Origin: Halopseudomonas xiamenensis
GTDB taxonomy: Bacteria; Pseudomonadota; Gammaproteobacteria; Pseudomonadales; Pseudomonadaceae
DNA: 64,000 bases
Direction of reading: 5' to 3'
NCBI RefSeq assembly: GCF_014219065.1
Contig: NZ_JACLGO010000002.1
Location: 124,001 to 188,000 of the forward strand
The translations under genes and the position numbers were made by a program. The notes below the pieces were generated by a model. It searched no databases, was not told the DNA's origin, and was given only the letters and a program-made list of their open reading frames with translations. Positions 34,961 to 42,962 of the stretch are shown here, piece by piece (the stretch's first letter is position 1; each line of letters opens with the position of its first letter).

Positions 34961-35932
34961 TTAATCGTTCTGCAGCGCGGCCCGCAAGTCGTGCTCCAGC
35001 TGTGCGGCATCGGGCCGGTTGGTGCAGATCAACTCGATGCGGCTGTCCCGGCGCCAGGGGCTCGGTCGCCAGTCCATGGCCGCGCCGGGCAGGGCATTGA
35101 AGCTAAGCCAGCCGGCATCGGTATGCACTATGCCCTTGGCCCGCTGCCAGGCAAAGCGGCCCAGCCAGTGTTCCAGTCGTGCCCGCGAGAAACGCTGGGC
35201 CGGGTGCATCCGCCAGCCGAGACTGTAGGCGTCGTCCTGTTGCCCTGCCTGGCGCAGCCAATGGTCCTGCGAACGCCAGAGCGTCGGCATGGAGAGCGAT
35301 GGAGCTGACGGCGGCAGGGTGGCGCCGGCGGTGGATACGGGGTGACCGGGCAGCGCCGCCAGTGGCAGCGCGCCATGCTCGCTCCAATGCAGTGGTATCC
35401 CGGGCAGCTTGTCGGCCAGCTGCTGGCGTTGCCGGCTATCGAGCCCGGCGGACTTGTTCATCAGCAGCAGGCCGGCCTGGGGCAGGGCCTCTTGCTGTGC
35501 TGCTGGCAGTTCTGCGCCGGCGGCCATGGCCGCGGCATCCAGCACCATGACCAGCGGCTGCAGGGCCAGCACGCCCTGCCAGGGTGGCGCCGCCAATTGC
35601 TGCAACAGCGCGGCAGGATGGCCCAGGCCCGAGGCTTCGATAAATATCCGCTGCGGTCGGGCCGCACGTAACAGCCGGCCGAGGCCTACCTGGAATGGTA
35701 GCCCATTGACGCAGCACAGGCAGCCACCGGCGACTTCCGCCAGTTGCACACCGGTTCCGCTGCCAGTATCCAGCAGTGCCGCGTCGATGCCGATCTGGCC
35801 GAACTCATTGATCAGCAGCGCCCAGCGTTCCTGCTGGGGCCGCTGCGCCAGCAGCTGACGCAGCAGACTGGTTTTGCCCGCGCCCAGCGAGCCGGCAAGC
35901 AAATGGGTGGGAATCTGTTGCAGCATGGGCAT
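34961..35932 (-). CDS. COG0523/CobW-family metal-chaperone-like GTPase
   Basis: G3E P-loop GTPase of 323 residues. Walker A is GSLGAGKT (14-21), the metal-binding motif is GCLCC (70-74), IEASGLGHP follows near 115 and a CobW C-terminal domain lies at about 225-310. The usual NKxD guanine-specificity motif reads NKSA, a departure that may affect nucleotide preference. Relatives hand over zinc, cobalt or other metals; zinc for the carbonic anhydrase 5 kb away is one speculative client. A parS site lies just before its start. Confidence 0.82.
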   Translation of the reverse strand: MPMLQQIPTHLLAGSLGAGKTSLLRQLLAQRPQQERWALLINEFGQIGIDAALLDTGSGTGVQLAEVAGGCLCCVNGLPFQVGLGRLLRAARPQRIFIEASGLGHPAALLQQLAAPPWQGVLALQPLVMVLDAAAMAAGAELPAAQQEALPQAGLLLMNKSAGLDSRQRQQLADKLPGIPLHWSEHGALPLAALPGHPVSTAGATLPPSAPSLSMPTLWRSQDHWLRQAGQQDDAYSLGWRMHPAQRFSRARLEHWLGRFAWQRAKGIVHTDAGWLSFNALPGAAMDWRPSPWRRDSRIELICTNRPDAAQLEHDLRAALQND

Positions 35933-35935
35933 GGT

Positions 35936-35951
35936 TGTTCCACGTGGAACG
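35936..35951. promoter_or_regulatory. parS: parS centromere site 3 (15 of 16 match)
   Basis: TGTTCCACGTGGAACG differs from the perfect palindrome only in its last base. It lies in the 57-base gap before the COG0523 GTPase, about 22.5 kb from oriC on the ATP-synthase side. ParB bound here could also affect transcription of the adjacent genes. Confidence 0.8.
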
Positions 35952-35989
35952 AAAAGTAATATGAGTATCAGGGTTTAATAACTGACTGG

Positions 35990-36343
35990 CTATTGAAGAT
36001 AATGCACGTTGTCCTGCGGCGGCTCGCCGGGAAACGGATGCGGAGCCAGTTCGATCTTCAACAGCGTATCGCCATGCAGCTCGACGAAGCCGGTATAGCG
36101 CCGCTCACCGGTCACGCTGAATTCGAAGCTGTAGCGGCGCTTGATTCCGGGTCGGCCATGCCGGCCACGACCCAGGCGCAGGCGGGTCAGGGCGACGCTC
36201 TCATCCAGCAACTGCACCCCGGCTTGCCGGCAATGCTGCCGGGCGATGCGCAGGGCGCGGTCGCGCAGACCGAGTCCGCGCCAGATCCAGGCACCGATAC
36301 CGGCGGCGACCAGCATCAGCGCAACATGGCCCAGGTCAAGCAT
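35990..36343 (-). CDS. DUF3301 family protein
   Basis: A 117-residue protein with one N-terminal membrane helix (about 5-22) and a cytoplasmic or periplasmic tail containing RQHCRQAGVQLLDESVALTRLRL and RRYSFEFSVTGERRYTG, which I recognise as the DUF3301 pattern. Function unknown. It overlaps trmO by eight bases, so it is co-translated with it. Confidence 0.8.
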   Translation of the reverse strand: MLDLGHVALMLVAAGIGAWIWRGLGLRDRALRIARQHCRQAGVQLLDESVALTRLRLGRGRHGRPGIKRRYSFEFSVTGERRYTGFVELHGDTLLKIELAPHPFPGEPPQDNVHYLQ

Positions 36344-37034
36344 GGCGCTGCTCCACGGCTACCACCTCGATACGCTCGGGCTCGGGGTAACGCCAGTGCA
36401 CATCGATATCCCAGAACTGCACACCATACTGGCGTGCCGCATCCGGTTGCTGATAGGCCGGCTTGGGGTCCTGCGCCAGGCACTGTTCGACCAGCGCGAC
36501 TACCGGTTGCTGCAGGCGCTGGGCCTGCTGCTGGGCCTGCTGCAGTGCCGCCGGGGTCCAGCTCACCGGTAGTTGTGGCGGCGCGGCATCGGCCAGGCTG
36601 TTGTGCGCATCATCCAGCGCATCGGCATAGGGCACGTAGGGTTTGATATCCAGCACCGGTGTGCCATCCAGCAGGTCGATACCGGAGATGTACAGCCGTC
36701 CGGCCTCCATCGCATCGAGCCTGACCACCGACTGGCCGATGGGGTTGGGACGGTGCGTGGCGCGGCTGGCGAACACGCCGATACGCCGGTTGCCCCCCAG
36801 CCGTGGCGGACGTACCCGCAGGTGCTGCTGGCCATGGCCGGCAGCATGAAACACGAACAGCAGCCACAGGTGGCTGACACCTTCCAGGCCTGCCACGGCC
36901 TCGGCTTTGTCATAGGGGGGGAACAGCTCCAGTACACCGCTGGCCGCCGGTGCCAGCCGCGGTTGACGGGGTATGGCGAACTTCTCGGCAAAACAGGAAT
37001 GCACCACGCCAATCGGCTCGAAGCTATAGGACAT
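36336..37034 (-). CDS. trmO: tRNA (N6-threonylcarbamoyladenosine(37)-N6)-methyltransferase TrmO
   Basis: SAM-dependent enzyme of about 232 residues (formerly YaeB/TsaA) that methylates t6A37 of some threonine tRNAs. The match to E. coli is extended: EKFAIPRQPRLAPAA, VSHLWLLFVFH, RPPRLGGN, GVFASRATHRPNPIG and GTPVLDIKPYVPYAD, with LAQDPKPAY near the C terminus. The ATG at 37034 (MSYSFEPIGVV) fits relatives and has GGAAG upstream; a start at 37058 adds eight residues. Confidence 0.93.
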   Translation of the reverse strand: MSYSFEPIGVVHSCFAEKFAIPRQPRLAPAASGVLELFPPYDKAEAVAGLEGVSHLWLLFVFHAAGHGQQHLRVRPPRLGGNRRIGVFASRATHRPNPIGQSVVRLDAMEAGRLYISGIDLLDGTPVLDIKPYVPYADALDDAHNSLADAAPPQLPVSWTPAALQQAQQQAQRLQQPVVALVEQCLAQDPKPAYQQPDAARQYGVQFWDIDVHWRYPEPERIEVVAVEQRHA

Positions 37035-37093
37035 CAGGGTTGGCTTCCGTTTCAGCATCAGCCGCGTTGCTGCGGAGCACCGTAGGTGGCGTG

Positions 37094-38032
37094 CTAACGG
37101 TTCCGGATCAACGGCGGTATCGACTCAGGGTTATCCAGCAATACGAAGTGGCTGCCGTCAGGCACTTCGATGATCTGCAGGTTCTCCGCCTGCCGGGCGC
37201 TGTCGAGCATGGCCTCGCTGTCCAGCACACGATCCCCGCCCGGCACCAGCACCGCCCCACGGCGCACGTGGCGGTAGATATCCGCACCAGTGCTGCGCAT
37301 CCACGCGGACAGGTCGTCGAGGTTGGTCATCAGCACCTCACTGGACTGTGCATTGAATGGCAGGGCCATGAGCAGCTCGCGCTTATACGGATCATGCAGT
37401 GGACCCCAGACCGGATTGGCCAGCAGCAGGCCCGGCTTGCGCTGCCATAGTAGATGAACCAGCGGCAGCAGCCAATGGGCAATCCGCGCGGGGGGCCGAT
37501 ACAGACGGCCCTGCGGCAGTACCGGTGCTTCCAGTATCACTTCCACCGGGATGAACAGCTCCGGTCGCTGGCGTGCCGCCTCCAGGGCGACCGCCGCACC
37601 GCGGGAGTGGCCATGCACGCGGATATTATCGCTGCTGACCAGATGCTCCATGGCCAGGTTCAGCACCTGTGCATCGCCGGCGATGGTACCGGCAGCTCCG
37701 CTCGGGCCGTCGGGCCAGGGCGCGGAGCGGTATTGGGGCGAACACAGCGGCAGGTGATAGCCGGCGCTGCCGATCATGATCAGCTCGATGCCCGGGTCCT
37801 GGTAATGGCGGGTGAAATACAGCGGGTTTTCCAGGAAGCCGTGCATGACCACCACACTGCAGTCCGGATTCTGCACCCGGCGGCGGATGATCCAGGCATC
37901 GCCGGTTCGATACACCTCGGCCGCCATGTCTATCTGCTGCCGGGCAGGTACCTTGCGTACCTGCAGCCAGCGCAGGACATACCACGCCCCCAGCAGAGTT
38001 ATCCCCAGTGCGCCAATCAATTCTCCCATCAC
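37094..38032 (-). CDS. Alpha/beta hydrolase with N-terminal membrane anchor
   Basis: A 312-residue protein. A hydrophobic segment (about 4-23) is followed by an alpha/beta-hydrolase domain: oxyanion-hole region VVMHGFLENP, nucleophile elbow GHSRG (S143), and probable acid and base in PGGDRVLD and PDGSHFVL near the C terminus. The substrate cannot be told from sequence; esterase or lipase-like activity near the membrane is plausible. It lies between trmO and the purEK cluster with gaps of 59 and 86 bases. Confidence 0.8.
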   Translation of the reverse strand: MMGELIGALGITLLGAWYVLRWLQVRKVPARQQIDMAAEVYRTGDAWIIRRRVQNPDCSVVVMHGFLENPLYFTRHYQDPGIELIMIGSAGYHLPLCSPQYRSAPWPDGPSGAAGTIAGDAQVLNLAMEHLVSSDNIRVHGHSRGAAVALEAARQRPELFIPVEVILEAPVLPQGRLYRPPARIAHWLLPLVHLLWQRKPGLLLANPVWGPLHDPYKRELLMALPFNAQSSEVLMTNLDDLSAWMRSTGADIYRHVRRGAVLVPGGDRVLDSEAMLDSARQAENLQIIEVPDGSHFVLLDNPESIPPLIRNR

Positions 38033-38118
38033 GCCCTCCGTTGCATGTCGTCAGGGCGCCGAGCTTAGCCCAACGCCCGTCGCAGAGCGCTCACCCGTGT
38101 GGGCGATAGGTGGACCGG

Positions 38119-38646
38119 CTATTCGCCCTGATACAACTGTACCTGCTCGGCCTGCATCCGATAGCTGGCATCGGCCAGCGCGTTGCTGGTCTGGTCGACC
38201 TGCAGCAGGCCGGTCAGCCACAGCGGCTGATAGATGTCCTTGATGGCGAAGCCGGCGGGATAATCGACCAGCACTATCTGGTTCGGTGGCGGTGGCGGCA
38301 CATGGATACAGGCACCGGCGTAGGGCACCAGGAAGAAGCTGATATAGCGGCCGCGTTCATCGGTTTCCAGCGGCACCGGATAGCCGCCCAGCTGCACCTG
38401 CTTGTTGTGCATGGCCTCGACCACGCGGGTCGAGTACATCACCTCGGGCAGGTCACGGTCCTCGGCACGCAGGCTGCTGGTGAAGTCGCCCGGTAGCTCT
38501 TCGCCCCAGTCATGGCTGATTTCCGGCATGTCGAGCATGGCCTGGTAATCCTCCTCGGGCAGCAGGTCCAGCCAGTCCACCACCTGGGGCGCGGCCTGCA
38601 GCAGCAGGGGGCAGAGCAGCGTGGCGGCCAGCAGCAGGCGCAGCAT
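38119..38646 (-). CDS. DUF3299 family exported protein
   Basis: A 175-residue protein with a signal peptide (about 1-18, ending LLLQAA) and the DUF3299 features WLDLLPEEDYQAM, ETDERGRYISFFLVPYAGACIHVPPPPPNQIV and IYQPLWLTGLL. The cysteine-histidine-proline segment suggests metal binding but this is not established. Its ATG overlaps the purK stop (TGATG at 38644-38648), so expression follows purEK. Confidence 0.8.
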   Translation of the reverse strand: MLRLLLAATLLCPLLLQAAPQVVDWLDLLPEEDYQAMLDMPEISHDWGEELPGDFTSSLRAEDRDLPEVMYSTRVVEAMHNKQVQLGGYPVPLETDERGRYISFFLVPYAGACIHVPPPPPNQIVLVDYPAGFAIKDIYQPLWLTGLLQVDQTSNALADASYRMQAEQVQLYQGE

Positions 38647-39725
38647 CAGTCGATCAGCGCCTGAACTTCGGCGATACGTGACTGCAGCACCGCCGCATCG
38701 GCACAGCGCAGGGTGGCGTGGCCGACCTTGCGCCCGGGCTTGAAGGCCTTGCCGTAGTGATGCAGGTGGCATTCGGCAATCGCCGTGACCCTGGCTACCG
38801 GGGGAATCTCGCCGATGAAGTTGAGCATGGCGCTCTCGCCGACCTTGGCAGTGGAACCCAGCGGCAGTCCGACGATGGCGCGCAGATGGTTCTCGAACTG
38901 GCTGCACTCGGCACCTTCGATGGTCCAGTGCCCGGAGTTGTGCACCCGCGGGGCGATCTCGTTGGCCTTCAGACCGCCATCGACCTCGAAGAACTCGAAG
39001 GCCAGCACGCCGACATAATTGAGTCGGTCCAGCACCCGTCCGGCGTAGTTTTCCGCCTGGGCCTGCAGTGCATGGCCGCTGCTGGCCACCGACAGGCGCA
39101 GGATGCCCTGCTCGTGGGTGTTGTGGACCAGCGGGTAGAAGCGGGTATCGCCATCGCGGCCGCGCACGGCGATCAGCGAGACTTCGCCGGTGAAGGGCAC
39201 AAAGCCTTCGAGGATGCACGGTACGCTGCCCAGCTCGGCAAAGGCGCCGGTCACATCCTCGGCCTGGCGCAGCACTTTCTGGCCCTTGCCGTCGTAGCCG
39301 AGGGTGCGGGTTTTCATCACCGCTGGCAGGCCGATGGCTTGCACGGCAGCCTCCAGGTCGGCCTGGGACTGGATATCGGCGAACGCCGGAGTGGGAATGC
39401 CCAGCTCCTGGAACATGGACTTCTCGAACCAGCGGTCGCGGGCGATACGCAGCGATTCGGCATTGGGAAATACCGGTACGTACTGCTCCAGGAAGGCCAC
39501 GGTTTCTGCCGGCACGCTCTCGAACTCGAAGGTCACCACGTCGGCATCCTCGGCCAGGCGCCGCAGCTGCTCGCGGTCGTCGTAGTCGGCGCACAGATGC
39601 TCGCCCAAGGCGGCGGCGCAGGCGTCGGTGGCCGGGTCGAGAAAGGCGAAGCGCTGTCCCAGCGGGGTGCCGGCCAGGGCCAGCATGCGTCCGAGTTGTC
39701 CAGCGCCGATGATGCCGATTTTCAT
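38646..39725 (-). CDS. purK: 5-(Carboxyamino)imidazole ribonucleotide synthase
   Basis: ATP-grasp enzyme of 359 residues. It uses ATP and bicarbonate to convert AIR to N5-CAIR in purine synthesis. It begins MKIGIIGAGQLGRMLALAG and has the ATP-grasp blocks VMKTRTLGYDGKGQKVL, EGFVPFTGEVSLIAVR and EIAPRVHNSGHWTIEG. It lies ten bases after purE in the usual purE-purK order. Confidence 0.95.
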   Translation of the reverse strand: MKIGIIGAGQLGRMLALAGTPLGQRFAFLDPATDACAAALGEHLCADYDDREQLRRLAEDADVVTFEFESVPAETVAFLEQYVPVFPNAESLRIARDRWFEKSMFQELGIPTPAFADIQSQADLEAAVQAIGLPAVMKTRTLGYDGKGQKVLRQAEDVTGAFAELGSVPCILEGFVPFTGEVSLIAVRGRDGDTRFYPLVHNTHEQGILRLSVASSGHALQAQAENYAGRVLDRLNYVGVLAFEFFEVDGGLKANEIAPRVHNSGHWTIEGAECSQFENHLRAIVGLPLGSTAKVGESAMLNFIGEIPPVARVTAIAECHLHHYGKAFKPGRKVGHATLRCADAAVLQSRIAEVQALID

Positions 39726-39735
39726 GATCGCTCCC

Positions 39736-40227
39736 TCAAGCCTGACGTGGGTCCGGGTTATCCAGCACGGTGTCGGTCTGCTGCGTGCGGAAGTCTTTCA
39801 GCGCCTGATGATACTGCGGATGCTTGGCGCCGAGGATGCTGGCGGCCAGCAGCGCGGCATTCACCGCGCCGGCCTTGCCGATGGCCAGGGTGGCGACCGG
39901 TACGCCGGCTGGCATCTGCACGATCGACAGCAGCGAATCGACGCCCGACAGCATGGATGACTGCACCGGCACGCCGAGCACCGGCAGGTGGGTCTTGGCC
40001 GCGCACATGCCTGGCAGATGCGCCGCGCCACCGGCACCGGCGATGATCACCTCGATGCCACGCTGCTCGGCCTGGGCTGCGTAGTCGAACAGCAGATCCG
40101 GCGTGCGGTGGGCGGAGACCACCTTGACTTCATGGGGAATGCCCAGCTGCTCCAGCATGTCGGCCGTATGGCTCAGGGTCGACCAGTCGGACTTGGAGCC
40201 CATGATCACGCCAACCAGTGCGGTCAT
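39736..40227 (-). CDS. purE: N5-carboxyaminoimidazole ribonucleotide mutase
   Basis: Class I PurE of 163 residues, which moves the carboxyl group of N5-CAIR to give CAIR. The key motifs are [13 protein letters not shown] (catalytic histidine) and [13 protein letters not shown] chose the ATG at 40227 ([14 protein letters not shown]); an in-frame start at 40263 would cross the hairpin that precedes the gene. Confidence 0.96.
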   Translation of the reverse strand: MTALVGVIMGSKSDWSTLSHTADMLEQLGIPHEVKVVSAHRTPDLLFDYAAQAEQRGIEVIIAGAGGAAHLPGMCAAKTHLPVLGVPVQSSMLSGVDSLLSIVQMPAGVPVATLAIGKAGAVNAALLAASILGAKHPQYHQALKDFRTQQTDTVLDNPDPRQA

Positions 40228-40245
40228 TTTCGTGCCTCTTGATGA

Positions 40246-40280
40246 CTGAAAGTAAAGAGCCACGCGGCATGGCGTGGCTC
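40246..40280 (-). terminator. Terminator-like hairpin between can and purE
   Basis: Perfect 9-base arms GAGCCACGC/GCGTGGCTC (40257-40280) with a 6-base loop. On the minus strand the stem is followed by TTTACTTTC. It would end transcripts from the carbonic anhydrase gene before purE. Confidence 0.65.
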
Positions 40281-40362
40281 AAGATGTACTGCAGGCCAGT
40301 GGCCGGAAACGCGCGATTATAACCTAAAGTGCCCGCGGGGCCATCCCGGCACCGACAGACCG

Positions 40363-41052
40363 TCAGTAACGCGGCTTGGGCGTGGCCATCGGCAGTGGGC
40401 CGTCGCCGATGCGGCGGAACTCGCCCTTCTCGGTGTCGTAGGCGCGGATCTGGCTGGTTTCGATATCGTATACCCAGCCATGGATGAACAGGTCACCGCG
40501 TGCCAGCCGTGATGCCACCGATGGGTGGGTCGCCAGGTGACCGAGCTGGGCTACCACGTTCTCCTCGGTGAGTACGCCGAGGGTGTCCCGGTGCCCATCG
40601 CACTTGCAGTTTTCCTCGACCACGATCTTGGCCACTTCTGAGTGCTGCAACCAGGAGCGGACGGTGGGCATGTTGCGCAGCTGTTCAGGGTTGAGTACTG
40701 CCTTCATGGCGCCGCAGTCCGAGTGTCCGCAGATGATGATGTGCTTGACGCCGAGGGCGACTACCGCATATTCGATGGCGGTGGATACGCCGCCGAGCAT
40801 CTGGCCGTAGGGCGGCACCACGTTACCGACGTTGCGGGTGACGAACAGGTCGCCGGGGGAACTCTGGGTGATCAGTTCCGGCACCACGCGCGAATCCGCA
40901 CAGGTGATGAACATCGCCTTGGGGGTCTGTTCGAAGGCCAGTTTCTTGAACAGCTCTTCCTGCTGGGGATAAACCTCCTCATGAAAGTGCCGGTAGCCAT
41001 CCACGATCTGCATGATGGCATCATCGGTACTTTTCAGCTTCTTGTAGGGCAT
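40363..41052 (-). CDS. can: Beta-class carbonic anhydrase
   Basis: Zinc enzyme of 229 residues interconverting carbon dioxide and bicarbonate. The ligands are in place: C51 and D53 of TCADSR with R55, then H110 and C113 of CGHSDC. Length and motifs fit the cytoplasmic Can type. It lies 57 bases after pycB on the same strand, and purE-purK follow. All of its neighbours consume bicarbonate, so it plausibly supplies them. Confidence 0.92.
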   Translation of the reverse strand: MPYKKLKSTDDAIMQIVDGYRHFHEEVYPQQEELFKKLAFEQTPKAMFITCADSRVVPELITQSSPGDLFVTRNVGNVVPPYGQMLGGVSTAIEYAVVALGVKHIIICGHSDCGAMKAVLNPEQLRNMPTVRSWLQHSEVAKIVVEENCKCDGHRDTLGVLTEENVVAQLGHLATHPSVASRLARGDLFIHGWVYDIETSQIRAYDTEKGEFRRIGDGPLPMATPKPRY

Positions 41053-41109
41053 GGGATATACGCTCGCTGGTTCGGGTTATCGGGGGAGCCGCCCGGCTCC
41101 CCACTTTGT

Positions 41110-42918
41110 TCAGGCTTCGATCTCGATCAGAATCTCCCCTGGATTGACGCGATCACCCTTGGCCACATGTACGGCCTTGACGGTGCCGTCGATGCCAGCC
41201 TGGATCTCGCTTTCCATCTTCATCGCTTCGCTGACCAGTACCGCCTGGCCGGCCTTGACCTGATCGCCTTCGGCCACCAGCACATCGACCACGTTGCCCG
41301 GCATGCTGGTGGTGACGTGGCCCGGCTGGGTAGCGCGCTGCCGCGCCTTGCCGCCCGCGCCGCCGACGAATTGATTGAGCTCCTCGAGAACGACTTCTTC
41401 CGGCATGCCATCCACACTCAGGTAGAAGTGGCGGGTACCGTCACCTTTGACGCCCACACCGGTGATATCGATACGGTAACTTTCGCCATGTACGTCGATC
41501 ATGAACTCGGTGGCCACACCCTCGGCAGCGGCGGGACGATTGTCGCCATCGGGGATCGGCAGCAACACTTCCGGCTCCAGGGTGCCGGCGGCGCGTTCCT
41601 CGAGGAACTTGCGGCCGATATCCGGGAACATGGCGAAGGTCAGTACATCCTCTTCGCTCTTGGCCAGGTTGCCGATTTCGTTGCGCAGGCGATCCATCTC
41701 CGGCTTGAGCAGATCCGCTGGACGTACGTCGATGACATCCTCGTCACCGATGCCGCGCACCTGCAGTTCCGGGTTGATGGTGCCCGGCGCCTGGCCGTAG
41801 CGACCCTGCAGGTACAGCTTTACCTCGTTGGTGATGGTCTTGTAGCGCTCGCCGGCCAGCACGTTGAACACCGCCTGGGTGCCGACGATCTGCGAGGTCG
41901 GGGTGACCAGCGGCGGGTAGCCGAGGTCCTCGCGCACCCGCGGGATCTCGTCGAACACATCCTGGATGCGGTTCAGCGCGCCCTGCTCCTTCAACTGGTT
42001 GGCCAGGTTGGACATCATGCCGCCCGGTACCTGGTTGACCTGTACCCGGGTGTCCACGCCGGTGAACGGGCTTTCGAACTGATGGTACTTCTTGCGTACT
42101 TCATGGAAGTACATGCTGATGTCCTGGATCAGTTCCAGGTCCAGGCCGGTGTCGTAGGGCGTGCCCTTGAGCGCGGCGACCATGGACTCGGTGCCCGGGT
42201 GGCTGGTACCCCAGGCCATGGAGCCGATGGCGGTGTCGATGTTGTCGGCGCCGCACTCGATGGCCTTGAGCTGGCACATGGCGGCCAGGCCGGCGGTGTC
42301 GTGCGAGTGGATGAACACCGGCAGGCTGGTGGCGGCCTTCAGCGCCTGGACCAGTTCACCGGTGGCGAACGGGGTCAGCAGGCCGGCCATGTCCTTGATC
42401 GCCAGCGAGTCCACTCCCATGGCTTCCAGGGTCTTGGCCTGCTCGACGAACAGCTCGACGGTATGCACCGGGCTGGTGGTATAGCAGATGGTGCCCTGGG
42501 CATGCTTGCCGGCGGCCTTGACCGCGGAGATCGCGGTGCGCAGGTTGCGCACGTCGTTCATCGCATCGAAGATGCGGAACACGTCGATGCCGTTGACCGC
42601 GGCCTTGGCGACGAAGGCGCGGACCACGTCATCGCTGTAGTGACGGTAGCCGAGCAGGTTCTGGCCGCGCAGCAGCATCTGCAGGCGGGTGTTGGGCAGC
42701 GCGGCGCGCAGCTTGCGCAGGCGCTCCCAGGGATCTTCCTTGAGAAAGCGCACGCAGCTGTCGAAGGTGGCGCCGCCCCAGACTTCCAGTGACCAGTAGC
42801 CAACCTGGTCCAGCTTCGGGCAGATCGGCAGCATGTCTTCGGTACGCATGCGGGTGGCCAGCAGTGACTGGTGGGCATCGCGCAGGATGGTATCGGTTAC
42901 GTTGATTTTCTTGCTCAT
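41110..42918 (-). CDS. pycB: Pyruvate carboxylase subunit B (carboxyltransferase and biotin-carrier)
   Basis: A 602-residue protein that transfers carboxyl from biotin to pyruvate to give oxaloacetate. The N-terminal carboxyltransferase domain has RDAHQSLLATRMRTEDM (about 13-29) and the metal-binding HSHDTAG. A PYC-like linker follows, and the C-terminal biotinyl domain has EAMKMES with the biotin-accepting K567. The same architecture is annotated as oxaloacetate decarboxylase alpha, but the adjacent biotin carboxylase subunit and LysR regulator, and no beta/gamma decarboxylase genes nearby, favour the two-subunit pyruvate carboxylase of pseudomonads. Confidence 0.9.
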   Translation of the reverse strand: MSKKINVTDTILRDAHQSLLATRMRTEDMLPICPKLDQVGYWSLEVWGGATFDSCVRFLKEDPWERLRKLRAALPNTRLQMLLRGQNLLGYRHYSDDVVRAFVAKAAVNGIDVFRIFDAMNDVRNLRTAISAVKAAGKHAQGTICYTTSPVHTVELFVEQAKTLEAMGVDSLAIKDMAGLLTPFATGELVQALKAATSLPVFIHSHDTAGLAAMCQLKAIECGADNIDTAIGSMAWGTSHPGTESMVAALKGTPYDTGLDLELIQDISMYFHEVRKKYHQFESPFTGVDTRVQVNQVPGGMMSNLANQLKEQGALNRIQDVFDEIPRVREDLGYPPLVTPTSQIVGTQAVFNVLAGERYKTITNEVKLYLQGRYGQAPGTINPELQVRGIGDEDVIDVRPADLLKPEMDRLRNEIGNLAKSEEDVLTFAMFPDIGRKFLEERAAGTLEPEVLLPIPDGDNRPAAAEGVATEFMIDVHGESYRIDITGVGVKGDGTRHFYLSVDGMPEEVVLEELNQFVGGAGGKARQRATQPGHVTTSMPGNVVDVLVAEGDQVKAGQAVLVSEAMKMESEIQAGIDGTVKAVHVAKGDRVNPGEILIEIEA

Positions 42919-42962
42919 GGTGCATTCCTCATCAGCGGCAGGCGTCTGGCCTGCGGCTCAAA

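Noticed and set aside
38647-39594. N-terminal extension of the DUF3299 protein through purK in another frame
   Set aside because: The extension is arginine-rich shadow of purK; the signal peptide at the ATG 38646 defines the real start.
40642-42792. Open frame of about 716 codons antisense to can and pycB
   Set aside because: Longest shadow in the window, but crosses two certain genes and has no protein-like motifs.
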